From NCBI RefSeq assembly GCF_014873145.1, contig NZ_JADBEK010000001.1, positions 4,898,001 through 4,962,000 on the forward strand: a DNA stretch of 64,000 nucleotides, written 5' to 3'. This stretch comes from Nonomuraea angiospora. Lineage in GTDB: Bacteria > Actinomycetota > Actinomycetes > Streptosporangiales > Streptosporangiaceae. The notes under the pieces were generated by a model. That model was not told the origin of the DNA, ran no database searches, and saw nothing but the letters and a program-made list of their open reading frames with translations. The translations under genes and the position numbers were made by a program. Positions 1-7,430 of the stretch are shown one piece after another (position 1 is the stretch's first letter; each line of letters begins with the position of its first letter).

Positions 1-708
1 GGTCGCGGACAGCAGCGAGCGCCGCCGCTCCATCGCGTCCACGACCTTTCCCCACGCCTCCGACAGCACGAACCCCTCCGGCCGCTCGAAGGCCAGTTCC
101 GTCACCTCGGCCTCGGCGATCCGGTCCACCCGGAACGTGCGCTGCCCGGCCTCGGTGCCGGCGATCAGATACCAGATGTCGTCCTTGTCCACCAGGCCCC
201 AGGGGTCGACGAGCCGGTGCGTACGCTCGCCGGAGCGGCCCTCGTACCCGATCCTGACCTTGCGGCGTCGCACGGTGGCGCTCTGCAGGACCCGCACCAG
301 CTCGGGCCGGTCGGGGTCGCGCTCGCCCCAGCCGGTGGGGTCGATCACCACGACGTCGGCGGCGGCCTCGGCGTCGTCCCTGAACGTCTGGGGCAGGGCC
401 CGCACCAGCTTGCGCAGCGCGGACTTGACCTCGGGCGTGGCGGCCGCGGCCGGACCGGCCAGCAGGAACAGCGCCTCGGCCTCACCGGCGGTCAGGCCGC
501 TGAGGTCGGTCCTGGCGCCGCCCAGCAGGGACCAGCCGCCCCCGCGCCCGGCCTGCGGATACACCGGCACGCCCGCCGCGGACAGCGCTTCGAGGTCCCG
601 GCGCGCGGTGGCCACGGACACTTCCAGCTCCGCGGCCAGCTCGGCCGCGGTCACCCGGCCGCGCGACTGCATGAGCAGCAGGACGGCCACAAGTCGATCG
701 GCTCGCAT
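1..708 (-). CDS. WYL-domain transcriptional regulator (3' end outside window)
   Basis: DeoR-like winged-helix/WYL regulator of the YafY type. The N-terminus reads MRADRLVAVLLLMQ and runs into a helix-turn-helix (residues about 1-60, SVATARRDLEAL). The WYL domain shows PWGLVDKDDIWYL near residue 180, which names the family and is thought to bind a small ligand. The gene runs off the left edge, so roughly the last third is missing. The ATG was chosen because homologues of this family start with M-R-A-x-R-L. It is divergent from the VOC gene, and a perfect inverted repeat lies between them, so it probably controls itself and that neighbour. Family assignment is firm; the ligand is unknown. Confidence 0.9.
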   Translation of the reverse strand, partial: MRADRLVAVLLLMQSRGRVTAAELAAELEVSVATARRDLEALSAAGVPVYPQAGRGGGWSLLGGARTDLSGLTAGEAEALFLLAGPAAAATPEVKSALRKLVRALPQTFRDDAEAAADVVVIDPTGWGERDPDRPELVRVLQSATVRRRKVRIGYEGRSGERTHRLVDPWGLVDKDDIWYLIAGTEAGQRTFRVDRIAEAEVTELAFERPEGFVLSEAWGKVVDAMERRRSLLSAT

Positions 709-728
709 GGCAGGAAATTCTCCTCGGA

Positions 729-753
729 AAAGTGCTCATTGGATGAGCACTTT
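729..753. promoter_or_regulatory. Perfect inverted repeat between WYL regulator and VOC gene (putative operator)
   Basis: Arms AAAGTGCTCAT and ATGAGCACTTT are exact reverse complements (11 bp each) around a 3-nt spacer TGG. It lies 21 bp upstream of the regulator start and 46 bp upstream of the VOC start. The position and the lower GC content fit the operator of the adjacent WYL regulator. Confidence 0.65.
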
Positions 754-798
754 GACCGGAAGAATCATAGACATCACCCGGAAGGAAGGACCACCCAG

Positions 799-1188
799 AT
801 GCTCCGCGGATTCGCCACGATCAGCTTCTACGCAGCCGACCTCGAGGCGGCCAAGACCTGGTACACCGAGCTGCTCGGTCTCGAGCCCTACTACCAGGTG
901 CCGGGCTACATCGAGTTCCGCGTCGACGACCACCAGCACGAGCTGGGCATCATCGATGCCCGCTACGCCCCGGCGGGCGCGACCGACGGGCCCGCGGGCT
1001 CGATCACCTACTGGCACGTGGACGACCTGGAGGCCGCCCTCGACCGGCTCATCGCGCTGGGGGCCAAGGAGCACCAGGCGATCAGGAAGCACGGCGAGGG
1101 GTTCGTCACCGCGTCCGTGATCGACCCGTTCGGCAACGTCCTCGGCGTCATGTACAACCAGCACTACCTGGACATGCTCGCCAGGTGA
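799..1188 (+). CDS. VOC (glyoxalase/bleomycin-resistance) family protein
   Basis: 129 residues, the normal size for a single-chain VOC protein with two beta-alpha-beta-beta-beta modules. The first module starts at LRGFATISFYAADLEAAKTW with the family pattern of a beta strand followed by an alpha helix; the second starts near ITYWHVDDLEAALDRL. The C-terminus has the usual DPFGNVLGVMYN signature. Metal-ligand candidates are E and H residues of the paired strands, but the substrate cannot be told from sequence. An AAGGAAGGA element lies 8 bp upstream of the ATG. Divergent from the WYL regulator, and a likely target of it. Confidence 0.88.
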   Translation: MLRGFATISFYAADLEAAKTWYTELLGLEPYYQVPGYIEFRVDDHQHELGIIDARYAPAGATDGPAGSITYWHVDDLEAALDRLIALGAKEHQAIRKHGEGFVTASVIDPFGNVLGVMYNQHYLDMLAR

Positions 1189-1197
1189 CGGCCCCGC

Positions 1198-1632
1198 TCA
1201 GGAGTTGCCGACCCTCAGCCCGAAGGCCGACAACCCCTGCTCGTGGTGCTCGATCAGGCCCATCCGCCGGTAGAAGGCGTGGTTGGCGGCCCCCTCGGGG
1301 GTCGACTCGTGGTCGGTGGTCAGCATGAAGTAGCGGCAGTGCGCATAGCGCTCCTTCAGGCGCTCCAGCAACTGCCGCCCGATCCCCTGGCCGTGGAACC
1401 TCTTGTCGACGAGAAGCTCCTGCACGTAGCAGACCAGCTCGTCGTCGGAGACCGTCCGGGCCAGGCCGAGCAGCCGGCCGTCCTCGTCCCTGGCGACGAG
1501 GACGAGGTGCGAGTTCACCAGGCTCCGGCACACCCTGGCGATGTCGCGGGTCCAGGGCTGCCAGCCCACCGAGTCGTACAGCTGGAAGATCTCGGCCTCG
1601 TCGAACGACGTCTCCTGAGCGATGCTCACCAC
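1198..1632 (-). CDS. GNAT family N-acetyltransferase
   Basis: 144 residues. Motif A for acetyl-CoA is visible as ELLVDKRFHGQGIGRQLLERL (residues about 72-92, Q/R-x-x-G-x-G/A core HGQGIG), preceded by the beta strand LVLVARDEDGRLLGLARTV, and motif B follows near HAFYRRMGL. It would transfer an acetyl group to an unknown amine. Its own promoter would lie in the AT-richer stretch from 1633 to about 1700, which also separates it from the divergent esterase. No neighbour suggests a substrate. Confidence 0.88.
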   Translation of the reverse strand: MVSIAQETSFDEAEIFQLYDSVGWQPWTRDIARVCRSLVNSHLVLVARDEDGRLLGLARTVSDDELVCYVQELLVDKRFHGQGIGRQLLERLKERYAHCRYFMLTTDHESTPEGAANHAFYRRMGLIEHHEQGLSAFGLRVGNS

Positions 1633-1812
1633 TTATGGGACTCCCCTGTATAAAGTCAGCGCTCTCCAGCCTATTCAGGACAGGCGGTTAGTTTCAGGCT
1701 TTTTTCACTGGGTCAGCGGCAAAAGCCCAGGTCGGCGCACAGGAGGTGGAATCAGATCTTGCGGCGTCCGGGCAGGCGCTCGTTACAATCGCCCAGCCGC
1801 AAAGGAGAAGCT

Positions 1813-2913
1813 GTGCGAACTGTGCGTGTGACCGTGGTCCTGGCCGCATTGACGGGCGCCCTGGTGCTGCCCGGCGTCGCGAGCGCGACCCCCTCGTCCG
1901 GCGCCCTCGCCAAGGTGCACACCGCCGGACGCGTCAAGGCCGGCGGGGACTCTCTCGAATACAGCTGGCCCGGCGTCTACTTCGAGGGCCGCTTCCGCGG
2001 CACCGGTGTCGGGATCGTCCTCGACGACTCCGACAACGACTACGAGGTCGAGGTCGACGGCTCGACCGTCGCCACCCTGGTGACCCCGGGCCGGACCACG
2101 TACTGGGTCAACGGCCTGACCCGGGGCACGCACCGCGTACGGCTGGTCAAACGCACCGAGAGCCCGTGGGCCACCAGCGCCTTCGGCGGCTTCGTCGCCG
2201 CCCCCGGCGGCGCGATCCTCGGCAGGCCCGCCGCGCGCCACCGGCAGATCGAGTTCATCGGCGACTCCTACACCGTCGGCTACGGCAACCGCTCCGACAG
2301 CCGCGACTGCACCGCCGACAAGGTCGCCCGCACCACCGACGCCAACCTCAGCTTCGGCGCGCTCACCGCGCGCCGCCTCAACGCCGACTACCAGCTCAAC
2401 GCCTTCTCCGGCCGCGGCATGGTGCGCAACTACAACGGCAGCGACCCCGGCACCGACTTCCGCACCTACTACGACCGGGCCCTGCTGAACGTCGAAGGGG
2501 ACGTCTGGCAGAACCCGGGCACCTGGCATCCCCAGCTGGTCGTGATCGGCCTGGGCATCAACGACTTCTCCACCGCCATCAACCCGGGCGAACCGTGGAC
2601 GCCGGACACTCTGGTGGCCGCGTATCGCACCGCATACCAGGGCTTCCTCGACAAGCTCCGGGCCCGGTACGGCCCCCGCACCACCATCGTGGTCAGCGCC
2701 ACGTACATGTCCAACACCACCGTGTTCGCCCAGACCGCGCAGCAGATCGTCCAGGAGCGCAACGCCAGGGGCGACGACCGGATCCGTTACTGGTACTACA
2801 GCGAATCCGGCCTCGACTACCTCGGCTGCCACTGGCACCCGTCCGTCCACGACCACCGGATCATCGCCGACCGGCTCGGCGAGTTCATCGCCACCCTCCC
2901 GCTGCGCTGGTAG
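1813..2913 (+). CDS. Secreted SGNH esterase, CE2 (acetylxylan esterase) type
   Basis: 366 residues. A GTG start is chosen because AAAGGAG sits 6 bp upstream and the following residues form a signal peptide (VRTVRVTVVLAALTG, cleavage near VASA). An N-terminal beta-sandwich of about 110 residues (residues 30-140) is followed by an SGNH hydrolase domain: block I GDSYTVGYGN with nucleophile Ser152, block III GIND near residue 247, and HPSVHDH near residue 342 carrying the catalytic His. This two-domain order is that of CE2 carbohydrate esterases that deacetylate xylan or glucomannan. With the LPMO and the CBM2 esterase elsewhere in the window it fits a plant-polymer degrader. Confidence 0.85.
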   Translation: MRTVRVTVVLAALTGALVLPGVASATPSSGALAKVHTAGRVKAGGDSLEYSWPGVYFEGRFRGTGVGIVLDDSDNDYEVEVDGSTVATLVTPGRTTYWVNGLTRGTHRVRLVKRTESPWATSAFGGFVAAPGGAILGRPAARHRQIEFIGDSYTVGYGNRSDSRDCTADKVARTTDANLSFGALTARRLNADYQLNAFSGRGMVRNYNGSDPGTDFRTYYDRALLNVEGDVWQNPGTWHPQLVVIGLGINDFSTAINPGEPWTPDTLVAAYRTAYQGFLDKLRARYGPRTTIVVSATYMSNTTVFAQTAQQIVQERNARGDDRIRYWYYSESGLDYLGCHWHPSVHDHRIIADRLGEFIATLPLRW

Positions 2914-2922
2914 CTCGGCCCC

Positions 2923-3669
2923 CTAGTCGTCGGCGGTGAGCCCTTCGGCGATCTTGATGAGCTCACGGTTGACGGCCTTGGCGCCGCGGAACTTCTTCGC
3001 GTACACCGGGCTGAACATGATCTCGGCCCTGCGCTGCTCACCCATGTTCAGGAAGAGCGTGGGGGTGCCCTTCGTGCCGTCCTCGCCGACCCCTTCGACG
3101 ACCGCGTACCCGGTCCGGTCGCCGACGGTCACCTCCTCGCCCTCTCCCTCGTCGCGGCGCTCCTGCACGCGGTCGTCGATCTCCTGGACGGCCTCGCCCT
3201 CGTACACGTAGATCTGGACGCAGTAGAAGCCGTTCTTGTCGCCGTCGTAGTTCCACGAGGTCGTGTACCTGTCGCCGAAGTCGTAAGACCGCTGGGACCA
3301 CCGCAGGCCGTCGGGCAGGTAACCCACCCTGACGTGCTTGAACGCCCTTCCGTCACCCAGGTCCCCGAGACTCGGGGGCTCGGAGGGCGGGGCCGGGGTG
3401 TCGTCGATGGCGGGCGGACCCAGCGTCTCGGAGGCGGATGGATCCGGCGTCCCGGAGACGACGGACGTCTGCACGGCGCCCGGGGCCGCCGTCAGGTAGA
3501 GGGGGATCGCCGCGGCCACGGCCAGCGACGTGGCCACCGTCGCGATCCGGCTCCGGGTCCTCTTCCGCCGCGAGGAGCGGACGACCCGCTCCACGAGGTC
3601 GGGAGCGGCGTGCAGCCGCGCGGTCTCCTCCGCCATGATCTGGCGGAGCTGGTCCTCAAGCATGGGCAT
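2923..3669 (-). CDS. Membrane-anchored protein paired with ECF sigma factor (possible anti-sigma)
   Basis: 248 residues: a cytoplasmic N-terminal helix region (about 1-38, basic at SSRRKRTRSR), one membrane segment (about 40-62, IATVATSLAVAAAIPLYL), a Pro/Ser-rich linker, and an extracytoplasmic domain rich in charged residues. It starts inside the end of the sigma gene (14-bp overlap, start ATG-CCC-ATG), so the two are translationally coupled. The topology and the coupling are those of anti-sigma factors, but there is no HxxxCxxC zinc motif, so it is not a ZAS-type anti-sigma. No named family recognised with confidence. Confidence 0.75.
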   Translation of the reverse strand: MPMLEDQLRQIMAEETARLHAAPDLVERVVRSSRRKRTRSRIATVATSLAVAAAIPLYLTAAPGAVQTSVVSGTPDPSASETLGPPAIDDTPAPPSEPPSLGDLGDGRAFKHVRVGYLPDGLRWSQRSYDFGDRYTTSWNYDGDKNGFYCVQIYVYEGEAVQEIDDRVQERRDEGEGEEVTVGDRTGYAVVEGVGEDGTKGTPTLFLNMGEQRRAEIMFSPVYAKKFRGAKAVNRELIKIAEGLTADD

Positions 3670-4168
3670 TCCCGATCACTCCTTTCACGGCTTCCTCGCC
3701 GAGTGCGGTACGCAGCTTCGCCATCGCCTTCGACGCCTGGCTCTTCACGGTGCCGAGCGTGCAGCCGAGCACCTCCGCGGTCTGCGTCTCGCTGAGGTCC
3801 TCCCAGTACCGCAGGACGACCACCGCGCGCTGCCGGGGAGGCAGGCCGCGCAGCGCGTCCATGAGCACGTGACGCAGGTCGACGTCGGTCGAGCGCGCCG
3901 CTCTCTCCGGCGGCACGCGCATCGGGATGATGTTCAGGATCGCCCGGCGCCGGGCCCGGCTGATGGCGGTGTTGATGATGACGCGGCGCACATAAGGCTC
4001 GACGGTGTCGCGCCGCACCCGGTCCCAGTTCCTGTACGTACGCTCCAGCGCCGTCTGCAGCAGGTCCTCCGCCTCCGCCTCGTCTCCGCAGGCGAGATAG
4101 GCGACCCGCAACAGGGTCGTGGCCCTTGCGGCCACGAACGCGCCGAAGTCATGGTCCGCGCCGCTCAC
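3656..4168 (-). CDS. RNA polymerase ECF sigma factor, SigE family
   Basis: 170 residues from the GTG chosen here; a longer frame exists upstream but would start beyond the promoter and is rich in Arg/Pro read-through. Region 2 is visible at FVAARATTLLRVAYLACGDEAEAEDLLQTALERTYRNW and region 4 at ALRGLPPRQRAVVVLRYWEDLSETQTAEVLGC followed by the helix TLGTVKSQASKAMAKLR. These are the SigE-family (sigma-70 family, actinobacterial) signatures. Downstream, the membrane protein gene overlaps it. A promoter-like element matching the divergent one lies 28 bp upstream of the start, suggesting autoregulation. Confidence 0.9.
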   Translation of the reverse strand: MSGADHDFGAFVAARATTLLRVAYLACGDEAEAEDLLQTALERTYRNWDRVRRDTVEPYVRRVIINTAISRARRRAILNIIPMRVPPERAARSTDVDLRHVLMDALRGLPPRQRAVVVLRYWEDLSETQTAEVLGCTLGTVKSQASKAMAKLRTALGEEAVKGVIGNAHA

Positions 4169-4195
4169 GGCTGTCTGTCCAATTTCACGCCCCCT

Positions 4196-4225
4196 AATAC
4201 GCCTCGGCCGCTCCGAACAGTTGCC
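4196..4225 (-). promoter_or_regulatory. Putative ECF-type promoter for the sigma factor operon
   Basis: On the minus strand GGCAAC (4220-4225) is followed after exactly 18 bp by CGTATT (4196-4201). The same two hexamers with the same spacing occur facing the other way 10 bp away. The -35 element contains the AAC core common to ECF promoters, and the leader to the sigma-factor GTG would be about 20 nt. Confidence 0.6.
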
Positions 4226-4235
4226 AGGCACCGCG

Positions 4236-4265
4236 GGCAACCTTTTCGCGGCGCCCAGGCGTATT
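4236..4265 (+). promoter_or_regulatory. Putative ECF-type promoter for the divergent secreted-protein gene
   Basis: GGCAAC (4236-4241), 18 bp, CGTATT (4260-4265): same hexamers and spacing as the minus-strand copy, and the -10 context AGGCGTATT is shared too. It lies 34 bp before the ATG of the next gene. Most simply both are read by the adjacent SigE-family factor. Confidence 0.6.
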
Positions 4266-4299
4266 GGGGGACATCGAATCGGATTTCTGGAGGAAGCAC

Positions 4300-5232
4300 A
4301 TGAAGCGCGCGACCGCACCGGCCCGGCCGCTGATCGCCCTCGGGGCCGGCCTGGCCGCCGTGGGCACCGCCGCACTGCTGGGTCTGCCAAGCCTCGCCAA
4401 GGCGCCGGAGGCCCGGCTCACGGCCGCCGCGTCGGCTCCGCCGGAGGGTGCGTACTGGCATACGAGAGTGCTGTTGAAGCGCCCCGAGCACCGTCAGGTC
4501 GGCAGCGGGGCGAACCTCTACTCGGTGGTCCAGCAGACGCTCATCGAGGAATGGACCGCGCCCGACGGCAGACGCTGGGTCGGATCGCGGGAGGCGGGGG
4601 CGTACCCGCAGAGCGCGGCGGACCGCGCGGCCTGGCGCCGCGACGGCTCCCCCACCAAGTGGACCCGCACCGCCAACGGCCAGACCGTGTCGTTGTCCAC
4701 CAAGCCCGCCAAGGGCCACGTCACCCCCGTACGGGGTGACAACACGTACTTCCTGGCCGGGCAGCGGCTGACGTACGACGAGGTCCAGCGGCTGCCCGCG
4801 AACCCGGACGCGTTGAAGTCCTGGCTCACACAGGCCGCGCGGGTCTCACGGGCGCCGGCGAGCGCCGTGGACAGGAACGTCACCTCGGCGCTGCCCTCGC
4901 TGCTCCACGATCTCCCGGCGCCGAAGGAGGTCCGCGCCGCGGCCTACCAGGCCCTGCTGACGATGCCCGGCGTCAGCTCGCGCGGAAAGTCCGTGGACGG
5001 CGCCGGCAGAACCGGCGCGGCCATCTCGATCGACCATCAGCAGACCGGTCAGAAGGACGACGCGATCAAGGTCACGACCGACCTGGTCGTCGACACCGGC
5101 ACGATGCTCCTGCTGTCCCAGAACCAGACGACCCTGAAGGACGGCAAGGTGTTCCCGAACAAGACCATGAGCCAGACCGTGCTCGAGGCCGGCTGGACCA
5201 ACGCCGAGCCGGCCGTGCCCGCCCTGCCGTAG
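4300..5232 (+). CDS. CU044_5270-like secreted/anchored protein, likely sigma-factor regulon member
   Basis: 310 residues. Start fixed by GGAGGA 5 bp upstream; an N-terminal hydrophobic segment (about residues 9-28, PLIALGAGLAAVGTAALLGL) looks like a signal anchor. The rest is an extracytoplasmic domain with the sequence AYWHTRVLL and several W/Y-rich strands. Proteins of this look are widely annotated as the CU044_5270 family in Streptosporangiales and usually sit beside a SigE-family sigma factor, as here; I assign it from memory of that pattern. Function is unknown. Its promoter matches that of the sigma operon. Confidence 0.7.
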   Translation: MKRATAPARPLIALGAGLAAVGTAALLGLPSLAKAPEARLTAAASAPPEGAYWHTRVLLKRPEHRQVGSGANLYSVVQQTLIEEWTAPDGRRWVGSREAGAYPQSAADRAAWRRDGSPTKWTRTANGQTVSLSTKPAKGHVTPVRGDNTYFLAGQRLTYDEVQRLPANPDALKSWLTQAARVSRAPASAVDRNVTSALPSLLHDLPAPKEVRAAAYQALLTMPGVSSRGKSVDGAGRTGAAISIDHQQTGQKDDAIKVTTDLVVDTGTMLLLSQNQTTLKDGKVFPNKTMSQTVLEAGWTNAEPAVPALP

Positions 5233-5244
5233 GGCGGACGGAAC

Positions 5245-5280
5245 AGGCGCGAAGGCCCGTCCGGACGGGCCTTCGCGCCT
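5245..5280. terminator. Perfect 36-bp palindrome, bidirectional terminator-like hairpin
   Basis: Two 18-nt arms (first begins AGGCGCGAAGGCCC, second ends GGGCCTTCGCGCCT) are exact reverse complements with no spacer. It starts 13 bp after the stop codon of the CU044_5270-like gene. There is no long T tract, which is common for high-GC terminators. Confidence 0.75.
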
Positions 5281-5292
5281 TCGGGCCTTTGC

Positions 5293-5514
5293 CGGCTTCA
5301 AGGACTGTTCACGGCGGCGGGGCTGTTCTACACCGCGCGCTCGCTCGACGCCACGCAGGAAGGCCAGATCACCGAGCGTCACACGCGGGCCATCGAGCAG
5401 ATCGGCTCGAACACGCTGGAGGGGAGGGTCGGCGCGATCTACGCCCTGGAGAGGATCTCCCGCGACTCGCCGCGCGATCAGCGGACTGTCGTGGACTCCC
5501 GGAGACGGCGATGA
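5293..5514 (+). pseudogene. Fragment of a pentapeptide-repeat-protein N-terminal region
   Basis: An open stretch without a start codon reads LFYTARSLDATQEGQITERH and then TRAIEQIGSNTLEGRVGAIY and ALERISRDSPRDQRTVV, after which it loses similarity and stops. This is the region that in actinobacterial pentapeptide-repeat membrane proteins follows the transmembrane part (typical wording YALERIARDSxRDHPTV). Both the membrane start and the repeat domain are missing, so it is a remnant. It marks the start of a debris-rich stretch. Confidence 0.6.
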
Positions 5515-5758
5515 CACCGGCTGGGGACTCCGGACGCCTGAACAAGAAGCAGGTGACATCCACCGTCCGGCAAGCCCTGAACGTCGACCTGTACGCCGTG
5601 CACAACGACGGCCGAGAATGACGACCCATCGCACCAAGAACGATGCGATCAAGGCAGATGCCGACGACACCACGTGGTTCGAAGATCGCATCTACCCGGC
5701 CCGGCGAACGTCGGGCCTACCTGAGGAGACAAATGTCCGCCGGAACCGAGCGCGCAGA
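5515..5758. other. No supportable gene
   Basis: A 36-codon frame (5511-5621, starting MTPAGDSGRLNKKQ) overlaps the end of the preceding fragment but has no recognisable ribosome site or relatives I know. Nothing else on either strand has convincing codon use. Confidence 0.4.
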
Positions 5759-5986
5759 TCACCGCGCGGATGCTGAAGCAGACACCGCAGGCGCCGACCG
5801 ATGCGAGAACGCGGCGTTCTCGGTCGGCCCCTGGTCTCCGGAATCGCGCGCCGCGGCAGGGACGTGGCCTGGGCAGAACCCGTTGGCGACGATCAGCCGT
5901 CCACGGGCGGCAGTGTAGGCAGCGGGGTGCGCGGCGGGGACCACGCCTTGGCACGTCGGGCAGGTGTCCGGCTGGTCGGCTGTCAT
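5759..5986 (-). CDS. Small Cys/His-rich hypothetical protein
   Basis: 75 residues. It contains CPTCQG near the N-terminus and a second pair, FCPGH, 32 residues on, giving a plausible zinc site C-x2-C...C-x2-H. The segment between (AAYTAARGRLIVANGF) looks like a short folded unit, while the C-terminal third is low-complexity and may be disordered or degraded. AAAGGG lies 8 bp before the ATG. It follows directly after a 5'-truncated frame on the same strand. I do not recognise the family; size and context resemble cargo of integrative elements, but that is inference. Confidence 0.4.
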   Translation of the reverse strand: MTADQPDTCPTCQGVVPAAHPAAYTAARGRLIVANGFCPGHVPAAARDSGDQGPTENAAFSHRSAPAVSASASAR

Positions 5987-5996
5987 GAGCGCCCTT

Positions 5997-6350
5997 TCAA
6001 GATCGTGGAGCGAGCGATACGGGACACGCTCTGGATCCACGGCTTCTATCCGGGAAACGCTCCATGAGCTTCCGCGATTCCGCCATTCGCCGGCTCGGCG
6101 GCGTCGGGTTCGCCTGGACGGCGGCGGCCTGTGCCGCGTGGGCGACCCGATCCGACACGGCCAGGAGGGCTTTCTCCGCCTCGGCGACTTCGCTCATGAA
6201 CGCGGTGAAGAGGTCGGTGTCGCCATGATCCAGGCCCTGCCGACAGTCCCTGCCGGCTTTCTCCGCCTGGGTGATGAACGCCCGCCAGAGCGCTTGGATC
6301 TTGAGGGCAGGCGCCGTGTCCCATATCCGCGCCTCACCCGACAGAAAAGA
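5997..6350 (-). pseudogene. 5'-truncated hypothetical gene next to ketopantoate-reductase-like gene
   Basis: The reading frame begins immediately after the TGA of the upstream reductase, in the same frame, and has no start codon until an internal ATG at 6197. The translation is protein-like: APALKIQALWRAFITQAEKA, then DTDLFTAFMSEVAEAEKALL, amphipathic helices with normal composition. The last 15-20 residues look random. The likely reading is a small helical protein gene whose 5' end was lost when the reductase segment was joined to it. Function unknown. Confidence 0.4.
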
Positions 6351-7340
6351 TCATCTCGCTCTGACCCGAGAGAACAGGACTCGACCCGTCCCCTCACGGG
6401 CGAAGTGCGGTTCCGCCGCTTCCAGTCGTGGTACCGAGATGCCCAGCCGTCGTGCTTCGGCCAGAGTGTCCCGGCAGACCTCGCGCGGCTCCTCGGCGTC
6501 GGGGTCGGAGTGCGCCGTGAGGCTCACGCGCGCGGGCGCGACATGAGCGGTCAGCCAGGCGAGCACGGGTGCCGTCAGCCAGGTGGGCGCCCGGAACGGC
6601 AGCACACCGCCCCGGTGCCGTCGCAGGTCAACGCCGCGCGCCTTGAGCAGCGGCAGCAGCTCGCGGCCGGCCAGCAGCGCCTCGCGCAGGTCGCCCGTTG
6701 CCCCGGCCAGTTGGGACAGGGATCCCAGCCGCAGGCCCTGCGAGAACATGCCGGCATCCGACGCGAAATGGACCCACAGCCAGCCGCGGAAGTCAGGCCG
6801 CTCCTTGATCCGGAGCCCGGCCTCGCGAAACGCCTGGCGCACGGCCCGTTCCCGGTCGGTCGGGGGCTGGCCGAGTGTGCCGAAGACGACCGACGGCAGC
6901 AGCGCCCCGTGGAGCACGCCGTCCGCGCCGAAACCGCCACCGGCCTGGGGAAAGCCCCAGGCGATCTGGTCGGCGGGGAGTGCGCCGATGGCGGCGAGCG
7001 GCTCGGTCCAGAGGTTGCCGAAGATCAGCACCGTGGCCTGGCCGGCACGCGGGGCCAGGAAGGCCGTCGCCTCCGCGAGGCGATGGTGGGGCACGCTGAG
7101 CACGATCAGGTCGAAGTCGTGGTCCGGCTCCAGCGCCTCGCGGTAGCGCACCGGCCACTTCTCGGCGACGCGCTGCCCCCACACCCGGCGCCGCGTATCG
7201 AACAGGTCGAGGTCCACCGCGTCCCCGTACGTCGCCGCGCGACCCGGCCGGACGTAGAACTCGACGTCATGTCCGGCCTGTTGCAGAACCCAGCCGTAGA
7301 TGGTGGCGATCACGCCTCGGCCGAACATCAGGATCTTCAC
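6351..7340 (-). CDS. Ketopantoate reductase-like (ApbA/PanE family) oxidoreductase
   Basis: 329 residues. The N-terminus MKILMFGRGVIATIYGWVLQ is the NAD(P)-binding Rossmann motif (G-x-G-x-x-A/G), and DFDLIVLSVPHHRL matches the second strand region. The C-terminal ApbA_C helical domain is present but diverged, and the catalytic Lys of true PanE is not evident, so substrate is uncertain. It is divergent from a TetR gene with twin operators between them, suggesting induction by an effector of that repressor. True panE would normally be unlinked to a TetR gene, so this is more likely a catabolic or detoxifying relative. Confidence 0.8.
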   Translation of the reverse strand: MKILMFGRGVIATIYGWVLQQAGHDVEFYVRPGRAATYGDAVDLDLFDTRRRVWGQRVAEKWPVRYREALEPDHDFDLIVLSVPHHRLAEATAFLAPRAGQATVLIFGNLWTEPLAAIGALPADQIAWGFPQAGGGFGADGVLHGALLPSVVFGTLGQPPTDRERAVRQAFREAGLRIKERPDFRGWLWVHFASDAGMFSQGLRLGSLSQLAGATGDLREALLAGRELLPLLKARGVDLRRHRGGVLPFRAPTWLTAPVLAWLTAHVAPARVSLTAHSDPDAEEPREVCRDTLAEARRLGISVPRLEAAEPHFAREGTGRVLFSRVRAR

Positions 7341-7367
7341 GCTGCACCTCGTGGGGTACGATCGATT

Positions 7368-7382
7368 TGGAGACTATCTCCA
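7368..7382. promoter_or_regulatory. TetR operator candidate, copy 1
   Basis: TGGAGACTATCTCCA: perfect 6-bp arms TGGAGA/TCTCCA around CTA. It lies 28 bp upstream of the reductase start. Confidence 0.65.
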
Positions 7383-7394
7383 CTTTCGAAGATA

Positions 7395-7409
7395 TGGAGG
7401 TCATCTCCA
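7395..7409. promoter_or_regulatory. TetR operator candidate, copy 2
   Basis: TGGAGGTCATCTCCA differs from copy 1 at two central positions and one arm base. Centre-to-centre spacing to copy 1 is 27 bp, and it lies 21 bp before the TetR gene. The palindrome CTTTCGAAG sits between the copies. Confidence 0.6.
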
Positions 7410-7430
7410 GTTGTCAACGCGAGGTAGCGC

